A stretch of 64,000 nucleotides of DNA. Origin: a virus. The notes under the pieces were generated by a model that saw only the letters and a program-made list of their open reading frames with translations, ran no database searches and was not told the origin of the DNA. The stretch covers positions 1 through 64,000 of the IMG/VR virus record IMGVR_UViG_3300018080_000122; one strand, written 5' to 3'. Each line of letters opens with the position of its first letter. Position 1 is the stretch's first letter. A program made the position numbers and the translations under genes. Shown here one piece after another: positions 47,462-56,023 of this stretch.

Positions 47462-48923
47462 GAAAAAGAAAGCCACCAAAAAGAAAGCACCGAAGAAAAA
47501 GGCTCCTAAGAAGTCGCCCGCCCCTAAGTCAGAAGACGGGGCGAGCAGCAGTTTGAGTGATCTCGAAGCTGTTGTCAAAACCCTGCAAAAGAATAAGGGT
47601 AAAGGGGCGCTAACCATAGTTGGGTCCAAGTCTAGCTATGCTATGGCGCCCAAACACACCATCTCTACTGGCTGTTTCGCTGTAGACTACGCTATCGCTG
47701 GAGGCATCCCCGAAGAGAAGATGGTCATAATATATGGCGATCCCAATGTAGGTAAGACGTCCAAAGCCTACAGCATAATGGGGAACTCGCAGCAGAAGTG
47801 TCGCAACTGTCGGCAGCGTATCAGGACCAAAATAAATTTCAAGGGTCTGAGGAACGCCGATGGCGAAGAAATTCCTGTTGATAAGGTCATTGTAAATTGG
47901 CAACCGTCCAGGTATGTCTTCGAAGCGGTTTATCATGACGCTACTGATAAGATCTTGGCTGAGGCCAAGATGACTCTCGACCTTACAACCACAAAGTCGT
48001 GCGGCTGTAAAACTGCACCTGAACCTTACCTTATAGCCATAGCCTGTATGGACCGTAAGTTTGATCACGGTTGGGCCAGAAATTTTGGGGTGTCTGGTGA
48101 AGGGCTCGTTATTGTTCAAGGCGAGACGGGGGAAGACACTATCGATATCATTGACTCGCTCATTCGTGAGGGTGTTGTTGATTTGGTGGTCATTGACTCC
48201 CTAGCCCAAATGGTGCCCAAGAAAGAGATCAAGAAAGACGCAGACGACGAACAGCCTGCACTGCAGGCCAAGATGCTCAACAGGGCCATGCGTAAATGGT
48301 CCAATGCTCTGGTAGGCTATGGTGCAGACGATTTCGCCCCCACCATTATCATGATCAATCAGACCAGGTTGAATGTTGGTATGTTTGGTGGGCAGTTCAG
48401 GCCTGGAGGTCGCGGTCAACTATTCGCTAGCACGGTAGATATAAAGCTTAGCAGAGGTAAGTTTTCCTCTGGCGCCTGGGCCAAAAAACACGTTGCGTTG
48501 GACAAAAATAAACGTGCTGTAGCTCAGTGCGTGAAGTTCGCCATTACTAAATGCATGGTAGGACCACCAAATACTGAAGGGTACTATCAACTGAACCTCC
48601 GCCCATTCAAAGGGCGAACCCCCGGAACTGTGGACGATGAACACGCAGTGGCCAATTTTGCTACAATCACGTCGATGTTCAAGCCAGGAGAGGATTTATT
48701 CGGACGAAGTTTCCCATCCGAACCAAAACTGGTGCAGGAGTTCTTTTCTGACAGGGAATATTTTTACACAGTGCGAGAAGAGCTGATGAAATTCCTGCTC
48801 ACTGAATCCACAGACTGGATGGAATTTGGTGTGTGGAAGCCTGTTCAGAAACCCAAGAAAGAAGAAGAAGCCGACGTTATCCATGATGAGGATTGGATAG
48901 CCACCGAAGTGGAGTTCGACTAG
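47409..48923 (+). CDS. recA: RecA-like recombinase with Lys-rich start and Cys-rich insert
   Basis: GTG 47409 follows GAGGGA. Residues 1-40 are a lysine/alanine tail. Walker A is GDPNVGKT (110-117) and Walker B LVVIDSLAQMVP (259-270); IIMINQTRLNVGMFGG corresponds to the DNA-binding loop region. Between Walker A and the core strand there is an unusual insert (about 128-205) with CRNC and CGC, a probable zinc site absent from bacterial RecA. It catalyses strand exchange in phage recombination-dependent replication. Confidence 0.85.
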   Translation: MKNAKRKKPKATTKSGAKKKKATKKKAPKKKAPKKSPAPKSEDGASSSLSDLEAVVKTLQKNKGKGALTIVGSKSSYAMAPKHTISTGCFAVDYAIAGGIPEEKMVIIYGDPNVGKTSKAYSIMGNSQQKCRNCRQRIRTKINFKGLRNADGEEIPVDKVIVNWQPSRYVFEAVYHDATDKILAEAKMTLDLTTTKSCGCKTAPEPYLIAIACMDRKFDHGWARNFGVSGEGLVIVQGETGEDTIDIIDSLIREGVVDLVVIDSLAQMVPKKEIKKDADDEQPALQAKMLNRAMRKWSNALVGYGADDFAPTIIMINQTRLNVGMFGGQFRPGGRGQLFASTVDIKLSRGKFSSGAWAKKHVALDKNKRAVAQCVKFAITKCMVGPPNTEGYYQLNLRPFKGRTPGTVDDEHAVANFATITSMFKPGEDLFGRSFPSEPKLVQEFFSDREYFYTVREELMKFLLTESTDWMEFGVWKPVQKPKKEEEADVIHDEDWIATEVEFD

Positions 48924-50729
48924 GTGCCCAGAAAACGAGATAGGAAAATAGTGCCGCCCGCCATGCAAGAGAAACGCATGGATGGTGTTGCATCTTCGCG
49001 GCGGCACGAAACCCGTCTCAGCAAGAAGTTGGGTAAAAACGCCCATCGTCAGAGAGCCTCCGGGGCGCGGCAGGGTAAAAAAGGGGATATTGACTGGTGG
49101 GGCGACGGCGAAGATTGGTGGCGCTCCGTCAAGGTGGAAAATAAAACCACCGTGAACAAGGACAAGAAGTCATTTTCTATCAAGAAAGCACATCTAGAAA
49201 AGATAAGCAAAGAAGCAGCGGTGCATGACATGCTTCCTATGATGGCTTTTGAGATTCCTGGAATGACTACGCTAACACCACGAGATTGGGCGTTGGTGCC
49301 CATCCATAGTGAGGATGCTATGAAGAAAGTGCTTGCAGGACTCTCTAAAAATAGGAGACACGAGCCGCCGCCCCCGAAAGTTCGCCACAAGAAAATGCCT
49401 GGGTCGGCAGATTTTTTCAACAAGACGCTCTACGATTTCTTGAAAAAGCGAGCAGTGTACGGGACCAGGCAGCGTGAAGATGGTCTCCTTCACGTATCGG
49501 AGATGTATGACTTCTGCCCCAGAAGAGAAGTGTTCAAAATCTCTTTCAAAGGAGGCAGAAAAGATCCTCCAGATCCAGGCCTGCAAATGATCTTCGACCA
49601 TGGCACCATGACCCATTATTGGTATCAGAATGCTTATATGGGGCCAGCTGGACACCTGTGGGGCACATGGAAATGCGTTGCGTGCGGAGACACCAGGGAG
49701 GGTGTGATGCCGTCTAAACCCTGCCAGTGTTCTATTGACGAATGCGGGAGCGAGTGCACGCCCGACCCAGAAATTGGATGCCGCATGTGCGTGGCTGAGG
49801 GCATGCTCATATCCACAGAGACGGGGCCTGAGCCGATAGAGGACATTATCGCGGGCGTAAAAGTGTGGACGCACGAGGGGCGCTTACGTGAAGTCACAGG
49901 GGTATGGAAAGAACACAGCAGGCGGGAGACAGTGTCCATCACTGTTTACGACTGTATATATCCAGTGCTGCTCACAAAAGATCACCCGGTTCTCATCGAA
50001 GTTGATGGAGCCTTTGAGGATATGGACGCAGGCGATGTCAGAGTAGGCGACACAGCGTTCTTCTTGAATAACGGAAAACCTTCCCGCACTGAAGTCGTTT
50101 CTGTAGCGGAAGGTCCTCCCCAAGCAGTGTGGAACATGGAAGTGGCCCAAGATGCCTCATTCTATGCGGGCGAGATTTTGGTGGGTAATTGCACCACTTG
50201 GGGTAGATGGGAATTCGTAGAGCCTAGAGTATTCTTCAAGAAGTACGGCGTCATAGGATCATGCGACGGTGTGCTTATGAATCTCCCAGGAGATAAGAAG
50301 AAAAAGCGTGTTTGGGAAATAAAGACGATACACATGGAGGCCTTCAAGCGCTTATCATTTCCATACACTAAACATATAGCGCAAGCTAGTCTGTATGGTA
50401 TAGGGCTGGGCGTGGAAAACTTGATGATGACTTATATCCCAAAAGGCGACATGGGTGAACCGCCCAAGGCTTTCCGGCTTGAGACAGATGAAGGTTTGGC
50501 CTACGAAGCGCTAGGCAAAGCTGAAAAATTCTGGAACGCCATCAAGAGAGGATTGTTACCACCAAGATTGTGCAATGCCAGGACAGCTCCCAAGGCAATC
50601 AAGTGCCCCCACAAGAAGATCTGTTTTACCAACACAGCCGAAGCCGACGTCAAGAAGATCTTACAAGAGAAGAAGGAAGAGGGAGAGCTGGAATGGGTGA
50701 AATCATCATTGGAGTTGATCCAGGGATAA
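48924..50729 (+). CDS. two-domain nuclease: Hjc-like plus Cas4/RecB-like, with mini-intein
   Basis: GTG start directly after recA. Residues ~40-110 look like a PD-(D/E)xK resolvase-type domain (RASGARQGKKGDID, VKVENKTTVNKDKKSFSI). From ~160 a second nuclease resembles Cas4/RecB: MYDFCPRREVF, VIGSCDGVLM, VWEIKTIHMEAF and a C-terminal Cys set (LCNARTAPKAIKCPHKKICF) suited to a 4Fe-4S cluster. A 134-residue mini-intein is inserted at GCRM / CTTWGRW. Mature length about 467. Probably an end-processing exonuclease acting with RecA. Confidence 0.75.
   Translation: MPRKRDRKIVPPAMQEKRMDGVASSRRHETRLSKKLGKNAHRQRASGARQGKKGDIDWWGDGEDWWRSVKVENKTTVNKDKKSFSIKKAHLEKISKEAAVHDMLPMMAFEIPGMTTLTPRDWALVPIHSEDAMKKVLAGLSKNRRHEPPPPKVRHKKMPGSADFFNKTLYDFLKKRAVYGTRQREDGLLHVSEMYDFCPRREVFKISFKGGRKDPPDPGLQMIFDHGTMTHYWYQNAYMGPAGHLWGTWKCVACGDTREGVMPSKPCQCSIDECGSECTPDPEIGCRMCVAEGMLISTETGPEPIEDIIAGVKVWTHEGRLREVTGVWKEHSRRETVSITVYDCIYPVLLTKDHPVLIEVDGAFEDMDAGDVRVGDTAFFLNNGKPSRTEVVSVAEGPPQAVWNMEVAQDASFYAGEILVGNCTTWGRWEFVEPRVFFKKYGVIGSCDGVLMNLPGDKKKKRVWEIKTIHMEAFKRLSFPYTKHIAQASLYGIGLGVENLMMTYIPKGDMGEPPKAFRLETDEGLAYEALGKAEKFWNAIKRGLLPPRLCNARTAPKAIKCPHKKICFTNTAEADVKKILQEKKEEGELEWVKSSLELIQG
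49788..50189 (+). other. mini-intein without endonuclease
   Basis: Starts CVAEGMLISTETGPEPIED and ends YAGEILVGN before Cys +1 (CTTWGRW). Block B is present (LLTKDHPVLIE). At 134 residues it has only the splicing domain. The penultimate residue is Gly instead of the usual His, which may slow splicing or require another residue to assist. Confidence 0.85.
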
Positions 50730-51259
50730 ATAATTTTGGATTCGCTGTCTATGACGTAGAAGACGACAATTTCATAGACAGCGGAATATTCAGTGCACCC
50801 CCAGCAGGCAAGAAGGCACGTTTGCATTTTTCGGATGATTTTTCAAGAAGGTTCCACCTGCTAAGTGTAGAAATCAGAAAGATGATCCGTTGTCATAGAG
50901 AGGATTTGGGGTTGGTCGCTTTCGAAGGTTTCACTTTTCTAAGGCACGCTAAAGCCTCCACACTTGTCGGCGGGTCCATAGCAGCACTAATAAGCCACTG
51001 TGTCGCTTGGAACGTGCCCATATGCACAGTACTGCACGCGGAGATAAATGAATGGTTAGAAAAAAAGACAAGAAGCAAAAAGGAAAGAAAAAAAGAAATA
51101 GCAAAAAAAGTCCTAAGCCTGTGGCCAAACCCAAGTCACCCGTGGCCAAAGGAAGGAAAAAGAAAGCCAAAGATAGCGCAGCACCCTCTGGACGGCGCGG
51201 CACTAGCAGTAGTGGGAAAAATAAAGAGGGACAAGTTGAAATCGACGATGATAATGTGA
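50693..51259 (+). CDS. RuvC-like Holliday junction resolvase
   Basis: ATG 50693. The 188-residue protein has RuvC motifs IIIGVDPGINNFGFAVYDV, LVAFEGFTFL and HPLDGAALAVVGK, with the acidic residues needed for metal-dependent junction cleavage. The last 208 bases are also read in another frame as the N-terminus of the next gene. It overlaps the upstream nuclease by 37 bases. Confidence 0.85.
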   Translation: MGEIIIGVDPGINNFGFAVYDVEDDNFIDSGIFSAPPAGKKARLHFSDDFSRRFHLLSVEIRKMIRCHREDLGLVAFEGFTFLRHAKASTLVGGSIAALISHCVAWNVPICTVLHAEINEWLEKKTRSKKERKKEIAKKVLSLWPNPSHPWPKEGKRKPKIAQHPLDGAALAVVGKIKRDKLKSTMIM

Positions 51260-52125
51260 CCTACTTGCCGGTGGAAGAGCGCACATTCACTGCAGACATG
51301 ATCCCGCGCGCTAACCAGGTTCTAGAAAAGATCCTGAAGCTCAACGAAGAACGCAAAAAAATACAGATGAAGCTGGCGAAGCTTCTATACGAAGTCAAAC
51401 AAAATCAATACTATGTCCACTACAAAGACGACGATGGGAATGCATTCAATAGTTTTGAAGGATTTGTAGTAGGTAAGCTCAAAGAGGATCTCCGAAAAGC
51501 GTATGCCCTGAAGCAGATTTGGGCCAAACTACATGTCGAGGGCGGTTTGAGTGCCAAAGAGCTTGAACAAATTCCCTGGACCAAAGCGCAGATGATCGCT
51601 TCGGAAAGCAATTCACCTGAAGAAATGGAAGAGTGGAAAGAAAAAGCCATTCAGATGCCCTACGGGCAGTTCAAGAAGGAAGTAGATAAGAACAGAAAAA
51701 ACAAACGCCGCCGGAAAGAGATCGTCAATCACAAAAATTTCGACAACAGCTTCGACGATGAGGATACAGAAAAGAAACCCAAGACAGACGAGAAGTGGGA
51801 GCGGCTTCTAGTCTACTTGTCTGAAGACCAAAATGAAGTAATTGAGGCGGCAATAAAGGCCGCCACAGGCCCAGCTAAAAGTGAAAAGAAAAACCAAGTC
51901 CTAAGCCTTATTTGCCAGGAATGGTTAGCATTCTACTCCAAAAATAAGACAGAGCACGAGCGTTTGGCTGCGCTGTTAGCACGGCTGTCTACCAACAGCG
52001 GGTACGAAATTTATTCTTTCCCAAAGAATGTGCGCAGCAAGAAAGCGCGCAAAGAAATAGTCAACAATATCCTGGACGATATTTACGATCTGTTTGGGAT
52101 AGAGGCGCATATCGCGGATGAGTGA
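51052..52125 (+). CDS. Lys-rich hypothetical protein overlapping the resolvase
   Basis: ATG 51052. The first ~70 residues (MVRKKDKKQKGKKKRNSKKS and further) are lysine-rich and encoded in the same DNA as the RuvC C-terminus. The remainder (357 in all) is helical with ERTFTADMIPRANQVLEKIL and WERLLVYLSEDQNEVIEAAI, the latter like a ParB/CopG-type helical segment. Function unknown. A start farther downstream is possible but no better ribosome site was found. Confidence 0.6.
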   Translation: MVRKKDKKQKGKKKRNSKKSPKPVAKPKSPVAKGRKKKAKDSAAPSGRRGTSSSGKNKEGQVEIDDDNVTYLPVEERTFTADMIPRANQVLEKILKLNEERKKIQMKLAKLLYEVKQNQYYVHYKDDDGNAFNSFEGFVVGKLKEDLRKAYALKQIWAKLHVEGGLSAKELEQIPWTKAQMIASESNSPEEMEEWKEKAIQMPYGQFKKEVDKNRKNKRRRKEIVNHKNFDNSFDDEDTEKKPKTDEKWERLLVYLSEDQNEVIEAAIKAATGPAKSEKKNQVLSLICQEWLAFYSKNKTEHERLAALLARLSTNSGYEIYSFPKNVRSKKARKEIVNNILDDIYDLFGIEAHIADE

Positions 52126-52128
52126 TTC

Positions 52129-52584
52129 ATGGCCCAGAAGAGAATACGCCGTAGGGAGTATTGGCATAAGAGAGCCGACAAAGGTATTTCCTACGTGATA
52201 TCCAATATAGATTTTGAGGAATGCCGAGCTATCATTCAAAAAATGGTAAAAGGTTTTCCCACGGCGGAGTACCGGATTACCTACGGAGAATGCGATTGTA
52301 AAGGCTTCCGTTACAGAGGCAGCTGCGCTCATGTAAATTTCCTCAGTTGTTTAGTTGACGGTAAAACGGCTACTGAGAAAGAAGCGAGCCTTATCTGCAG
52401 CACGATAGTGCATTCTAGGCAGTTCAAAAAATATAAAGCAGAAATCATTGAGCGTGAAGGCAAAGTCGAACTCTTACATATCCGTGCGGAAGTTCCAGAT
52501 CTCCCTACCACCAGGGTCGTAGAGTGGTATTCTGGTCTGCCTGTTATTACTGACATCAATATGAAAAAAGGTGGCGCAGATTGA
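52129..52584 (+). CDS. SWIM-type zinc-finger protein
   Basis: The 151-residue protein contains ECDCKGFRYRGSCAHVNFL, a CxCx(n)CxH SWIM finger, which binds DNA or protein and is common in recombination-linked proteins. It lies three bases after the previous gene. No further domain recognised. Confidence 0.7.
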   Translation: MAQKRIRRREYWHKRADKGISYVISNIDFEECRAIIQKMVKGFPTAEYRITYGECDCKGFRYRGSCAHVNFLSCLVDGKTATEKEASLICSTIVHSRQFKKYKAEIIEREGKVELLHIRAEVPDLPTTRVVEWYSGLPVITDINMKKGGAD

Positions 52585-52599
52585 TTTCTGGACTACACT
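52572..52599 (+). promoter_or_regulatory. promoter TGGCGC-16-TACACT
   Basis: TGGCGC at 52572-52577 and TACACT at 52594-52599 with a 16-nt spacer, inside the end of the SWIM gene and 35 bases before the next ATG. Confidence 0.65.
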
Positions 52600-52633
52600 G
52601 GAACCAACTGCACCCCGGTAGTGAGGACGACCA

Positions 52634-52999
52634 ATGAAACGTGCTATCAGGAGCATGCGAAGGAAGACGACTAGAAAGGAAACGTTAGCCGCCAGGCTAT
52701 CTTTATTGTGTGACCAAAAGAAAGAGATCGACAAAGAGATAGCGCTTCTCAAAAAGGAAGTGGTTGATACGTTTGGGGAAAAGGAGCGTGTGGGCAGAAT
52801 CGTCCACAATATCACCCAAACCAAAGTGGTTACTGAGGAGATGCTAGACAAGTTAGACGAAGATGGGGTGCTAGAAGACGTGCTTGCCCCCGAGCGCGTG
52901 GACATGAAAAAACTGAACGCCCTGATCAAAAGTTGCCCTGAGTACGAAAAATACTTAAGATACACCACTCGCAGTAGAGTAGATGTCAAGAAAGCCTAA
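52634..52999 (+). CDS. small coiled-coil hypothetical protein
   Basis: The 121-residue protein begins MKRAIRSMRRKTTRKETLAA and has a heptad-rich helix (QKKEIDKEIALLKKEVVDTF). The rest, VVTEEMLDKLDEDGVLEDV and DMKKLNALIKSCPEYEKYL, is helical. No family recognised. Confidence 0.6.
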   Translation: MKRAIRSMRRKTTRKETLAARLSLLCDQKKEIDKEIALLKKEVVDTFGEKERVGRIVHNITQTKVVTEEMLDKLDEDGVLEDVLAPERVDMKKLNALIKSCPEYEKYLRYTTRSRVDVKKA

Positions 53000-53002
53000 C
53001 GA

Positions 53003-53974
53003 ATGAAAGTCAATAAACTGAACGACTTGGACGGCTCTAACTGGCTTAGACTTACCAAATCTTGGTGGACTCCCACAGGAAAATGGGCTGCGTGTCTTGA
53101 CATCGAGAATTCATGGTGGGAAACCGAATACCCCATTGACCCCACGCACAAAATGAGATCCTACATAGGTTGTGCCAAACCCCCATCAGTTGCGCGTGAT
53201 CTAGTCATGATGTTCACCAAGCGGAAAGAGTGGGTTATCGACACTTTTTCTGGCACTGGAGGCCTCATCCTCGGTGCTGCATTAGCCAACCGCCAGTGTG
53301 TCGCGTCTGACATTAGTCAACAACACCTGCAAAGACTGGACGAAGTGTCTAAAGAGTTTGTCATAGTGGACAAGCATCGTAAAGAGGCCATCACCCGCCG
53401 CGTTCGTAAGAAGAAAAAAGTCGTGTCTGAGACGGTGAACGTTGATTTATGGGAGCCTACTTTTGTCCCCGCCGATAAGTGTGAAGGCAAGCACAGAAAA
53501 ATAAACATTGAAACCATATGTGGCGGGTACAAAGACGTCATGGACACTTTCGAAGACGAATCTTTCCATTTTATTATTACCGATCCCCCCTATGGGGTCG
53601 GGCACACCGTCAAGTTTGACGAGGCCTGCAAAATGGAAGGCATATCTTCAGAAGACCCCGAAGACATAGGCAACCTCCAAAACATGAAGCAGTTTCACGC
53701 CGCCATGATATCTTGGGCGCACGAAGCCTACAGAATACTTAGAAAAGGCCGTTACGTTGTGGTGTTCATGGGTGACCGTTACATGGATGGCGAGCTGGTG
53801 CCTCTGGGCTGGACCGTGGCCCAGGTGATGCGCACAGCAGGTTTCAAGCTAAAAGGTGTGTGTCCATGGAGGAATAAGACTACACAGAGACCGTTGAAAC
53901 CTTATGCTTTAGGGCATGCTTACGTGCCTAACATTATCCACCAATATTTTATTGTGCTACGAAAAGAGGGTTAG
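53003..53974 (+). CDS. DNA methyltransferase, DPPY class
   Basis: A 323-residue protein with VIDTFSGTGGLILGAAL (SAM site), a long insert with basic residues, FIITDPPYGVGHTVKFDE (catalytic DPPY) and AYRILRKGRYVVVFMGD. Motif order (FxGxG before DPPY) fits alpha- or gamma-type amino-methyltransferases, N6-adenine or N4-cytosine. Probably modifies phage DNA against restriction. Confidence 0.82.
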   Translation: MKVNKLNDLDGSNWLRLTKSWWTPTGKWAACLDIENSWWETEYPIDPTHKMRSYIGCAKPPSVARDLVMMFTKRKEWVIDTFSGTGGLILGAALANRQCVASDISQQHLQRLDEVSKEFVIVDKHRKEAITRRVRKKKKVVSETVNVDLWEPTFVPADKCEGKHRKINIETICGGYKDVMDTFEDESFHFIITDPPYGVGHTVKFDEACKMEGISSEDPEDIGNLQNMKQFHAAMISWAHEAYRILRKGRYVVVFMGDRYMDGELVPLGWTVAQVMRTAGFKLKGVCPWRNKTTQRPLKPYALGHAYVPNIIHQYFIVLRKEG

Positions 53975-53977
53975 CGC

Positions 53978-55453
53978 ATGGGAATCCTGGAAGCAGTAAA
54001 GGCCAAGCATCCTTTAATTTGGCTCGTGGCCGACGACGAAGTAGACGTAATGCGCTTCTTGGCTGACATGAAGACTAAATTTTCGGTTTGGTCACGTTCG
54101 GGACTATCGCTTCCAGGAGATGATGCCAACATCGGTGGGTTCACGCCCCCTGCAGCAACAATAATGTCCTACTTGAAATTGAAGCGCCCTTCCTACCTGG
54201 TGTTACCTGACGCACACAAACGCTTGGAATCTGCCGAAGCGCAGCGAGAGTTCAAAGAATTGGTGATGGCCTGCGCACGCAGCCACGTAGGCACGAAAGG
54301 TGTTGTTGCCATCGCTTCTACTCCGGCGGTGCCAGAGGATCTTAGGACGCTAGCGTACATAACTCAATTCCCAAGGCCAACAACGGAGGATCTGAAGCAT
54401 GTGATCATGGACGTTGGCACGGACACAAATAAGAAAATATCTGAAGACCGGGCTTCCCAACTGGCTTTTGCTCTATCTGGCCTTACTAGGACAGAGGCTG
54501 AGTTGACGTCCAGATTACTATTGACGAGCAACAAGAAGACAGTATCTGCGTTCGCCAAAGCAAAGGCTAGGCAGATTTCTGCAGGCACACCGCTACATTG
54601 GGTCGATACGTCCGACGTGACGTTGAACTCGGTTGGCGGCATGGACAAATTAAAACGCTGGATAGAGACCCGTGCCTATGCGCTGGACGCTAAAAGCGGC
54701 TTACCCAGACCACGAGGCATCTTGCTGTGCGGTATCCCTGGTGTTGGTAAATCCCTTGTGGCTAAAGCAATTTCTACTGCGTGGGGACTGCCCCTCCTAC
54801 GTTTCGATATCGGCGCCGTTTTTGGTCCTTTAGTCGGGGCATCAGAAACCAACATGCGTAGGGCGCTAAGTATCATCGACGCCTGCTCTCCATGCGTCGT
54901 ATGGATTGAAGAACTTGAAAAGGTGACTGCTGGGGCTCAATCTTCTGACCGCACCGACGGAGGTACCACGGCACGGGTAATCTCTGATTTTCTGGTGTGG
55001 TTGCAGGAGAGGGAATCTTCAGCTTTTGTTGTGGGGACGATCAATAACGCCGATGGGGCTTCCCCAGAAATGGTAAGGAAAAGGCGTTGGGATGAAGTAT
55101 TCTGGGTGGACCTGCCCGGTTTAAAGGAACGCACAGAAATCTTCAAAATCATGTTTGACAGGTACGATGTTGGCATGTCTCTATCCAAAGAGGCAATAGA
55201 GATTTCCGAGAATCTCACGGGAGCTGAAATAGAGCAAGCCGTAGTAAACGCTATCTTTGACAGCTACGCAGATGACGCCAAATTGTCGTCGGACCATCTC
55301 GTAGCGTCAGTTAGATCTATGAAGCCGCAATCACACAGTTTGAAAATAGACTGGCATGAAATGCTGCGTAAATTCGCTGGCGCGTCCAGCGCACAGTGGT
55401 CTGTGCCAGTGCCAAACCGCCCCAAAGTGAAAGGAAAACGGAAGAAAAAATGA
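53978..55453 (+). CDS. AAA+ ATPase, FtsH/Cdc48-like
   Basis: The 491-residue protein has a divergent first half and a canonical AAA module: GILLCGIPGVGKSLVAKAI (Walker A), CVVWIEELEKV (Walker B, with EE in place of DE), AFVVGTINNADG (sensor 1) and MVRKRRWDEVFWVDLP (arginine finger region). No protease domain is present, so it may remodel proteins or nucleoprotein complexes. It ends in a basic tail. Confidence 0.82.
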   Translation: MGILEAVKAKHPLIWLVADDEVDVMRFLADMKTKFSVWSRSGLSLPGDDANIGGFTPPAATIMSYLKLKRPSYLVLPDAHKRLESAEAQREFKELVMACARSHVGTKGVVAIASTPAVPEDLRTLAYITQFPRPTTEDLKHVIMDVGTDTNKKISEDRASQLAFALSGLTRTEAELTSRLLLTSNKKTVSAFAKAKARQISAGTPLHWVDTSDVTLNSVGGMDKLKRWIETRAYALDAKSGLPRPRGILLCGIPGVGKSLVAKAISTAWGLPLLRFDIGAVFGPLVGASETNMRRALSIIDACSPCVVWIEELEKVTAGAQSSDRTDGGTTARVISDFLVWLQERESSAFVVGTINNADGASPEMVRKRRWDEVFWVDLPGLKERTEIFKIMFDRYDVGMSLSKEAIEISENLTGAEIEQAVVNAIFDSYADDAKLSSDHLVASVRSMKPQSHSLKIDWHEMLRKFAGASSAQWSVPVPNRPKVKGKRKKK

Positions 55454-55821
55454 ACAGAACGGATATGGTGGAGCACCTTAGAAAAAGGCGAGTCATCGGC
55501 ACGGATAAGAGGACGGTAGAAAACGCCGTGCTAGAAGTTCTCGGTGCGATAGCGCACGGGCTTTACCACGAAGGTGAAGTTAGAGTCATGGGCTTTGGGA
55601 CATTCTTGGTGAAAGAGCGCAAAGAAAGGATGGCACGGAACCCCCGGACGGGGGAGCCTGTAGTAGCCAAGGCGCACAACACCGTAGTTTTCAAACCCAG
55701 CAAAGACCTTAAAGAGTCCATCCAACCCAAGAAGAAAAAGAAGACCAAGAAGAAACCCGCCAAGAGCACAAAAAAGAAGGCTAAAGCTAAAGCCAAACCC
55801 AAGAAGAAAAAGAAGGGCTAG
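55450..55821 (+). CDS. HU/IHF-type DNA-bending protein with Lys-rich tail
   Basis: ATG 55450 overlaps the previous stop. Residues 1-90 match HU/IHF: MNRTDMVEHLRKRR, VMGFGTFLVKERKERMARNP, RTGEPVVAKAHNTVVFKPSK. The C-terminal ~30 residues are almost only Lys, Ala and Pro, like histone H1 tails. It should bend and compact phage DNA. Confidence 0.85.
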   Translation: MNRTDMVEHLRKRRVIGTDKRTVENAVLEVLGAIAHGLYHEGEVRVMGFGTFLVKERKERMARNPRTGEPVVAKAHNTVVFKPSKDLKESIQPKKKKKTKKKPAKSTKKKAKAKAKPKKKKKG

Positions 55822-55826
55822 ACGAA

Positions 55827-56018
55827 ATGCCTGTGAAATGCCGTAGAATTAAAGGCAAATACAGGGTGGTGGAATCTGCTACTGGGAAAATAGCAGTGAA
55901 CGCCGCCCTGACTCCTCTGGACGGAGGAGGCCACAACACCCAAGAAGGCTGTGCCGCGCAAGCGCGGGCCATCAACGCCGCTACCGAATCCAGAAAAAAA
56001 GATCGGGCGGAAGAATAG
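55827..56018 (+). CDS. small conserved hypothetical protein
   Basis: The 63-residue product, MPVKCRRIKGKYRVVESATG and CAAQARAINAATESR, has the strand-strand then QxRAINA layout of a small protein that I recall from other phages. It starts six bases after the HU-like gene. Function unknown. Confidence 0.6.
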   Translation: MPVKCRRIKGKYRVVESATGKIAVNAALTPLDGGGHNTQEGCAAQARAINAATESRKKDRAEE

Positions 56019-56023
56019 GGGGC

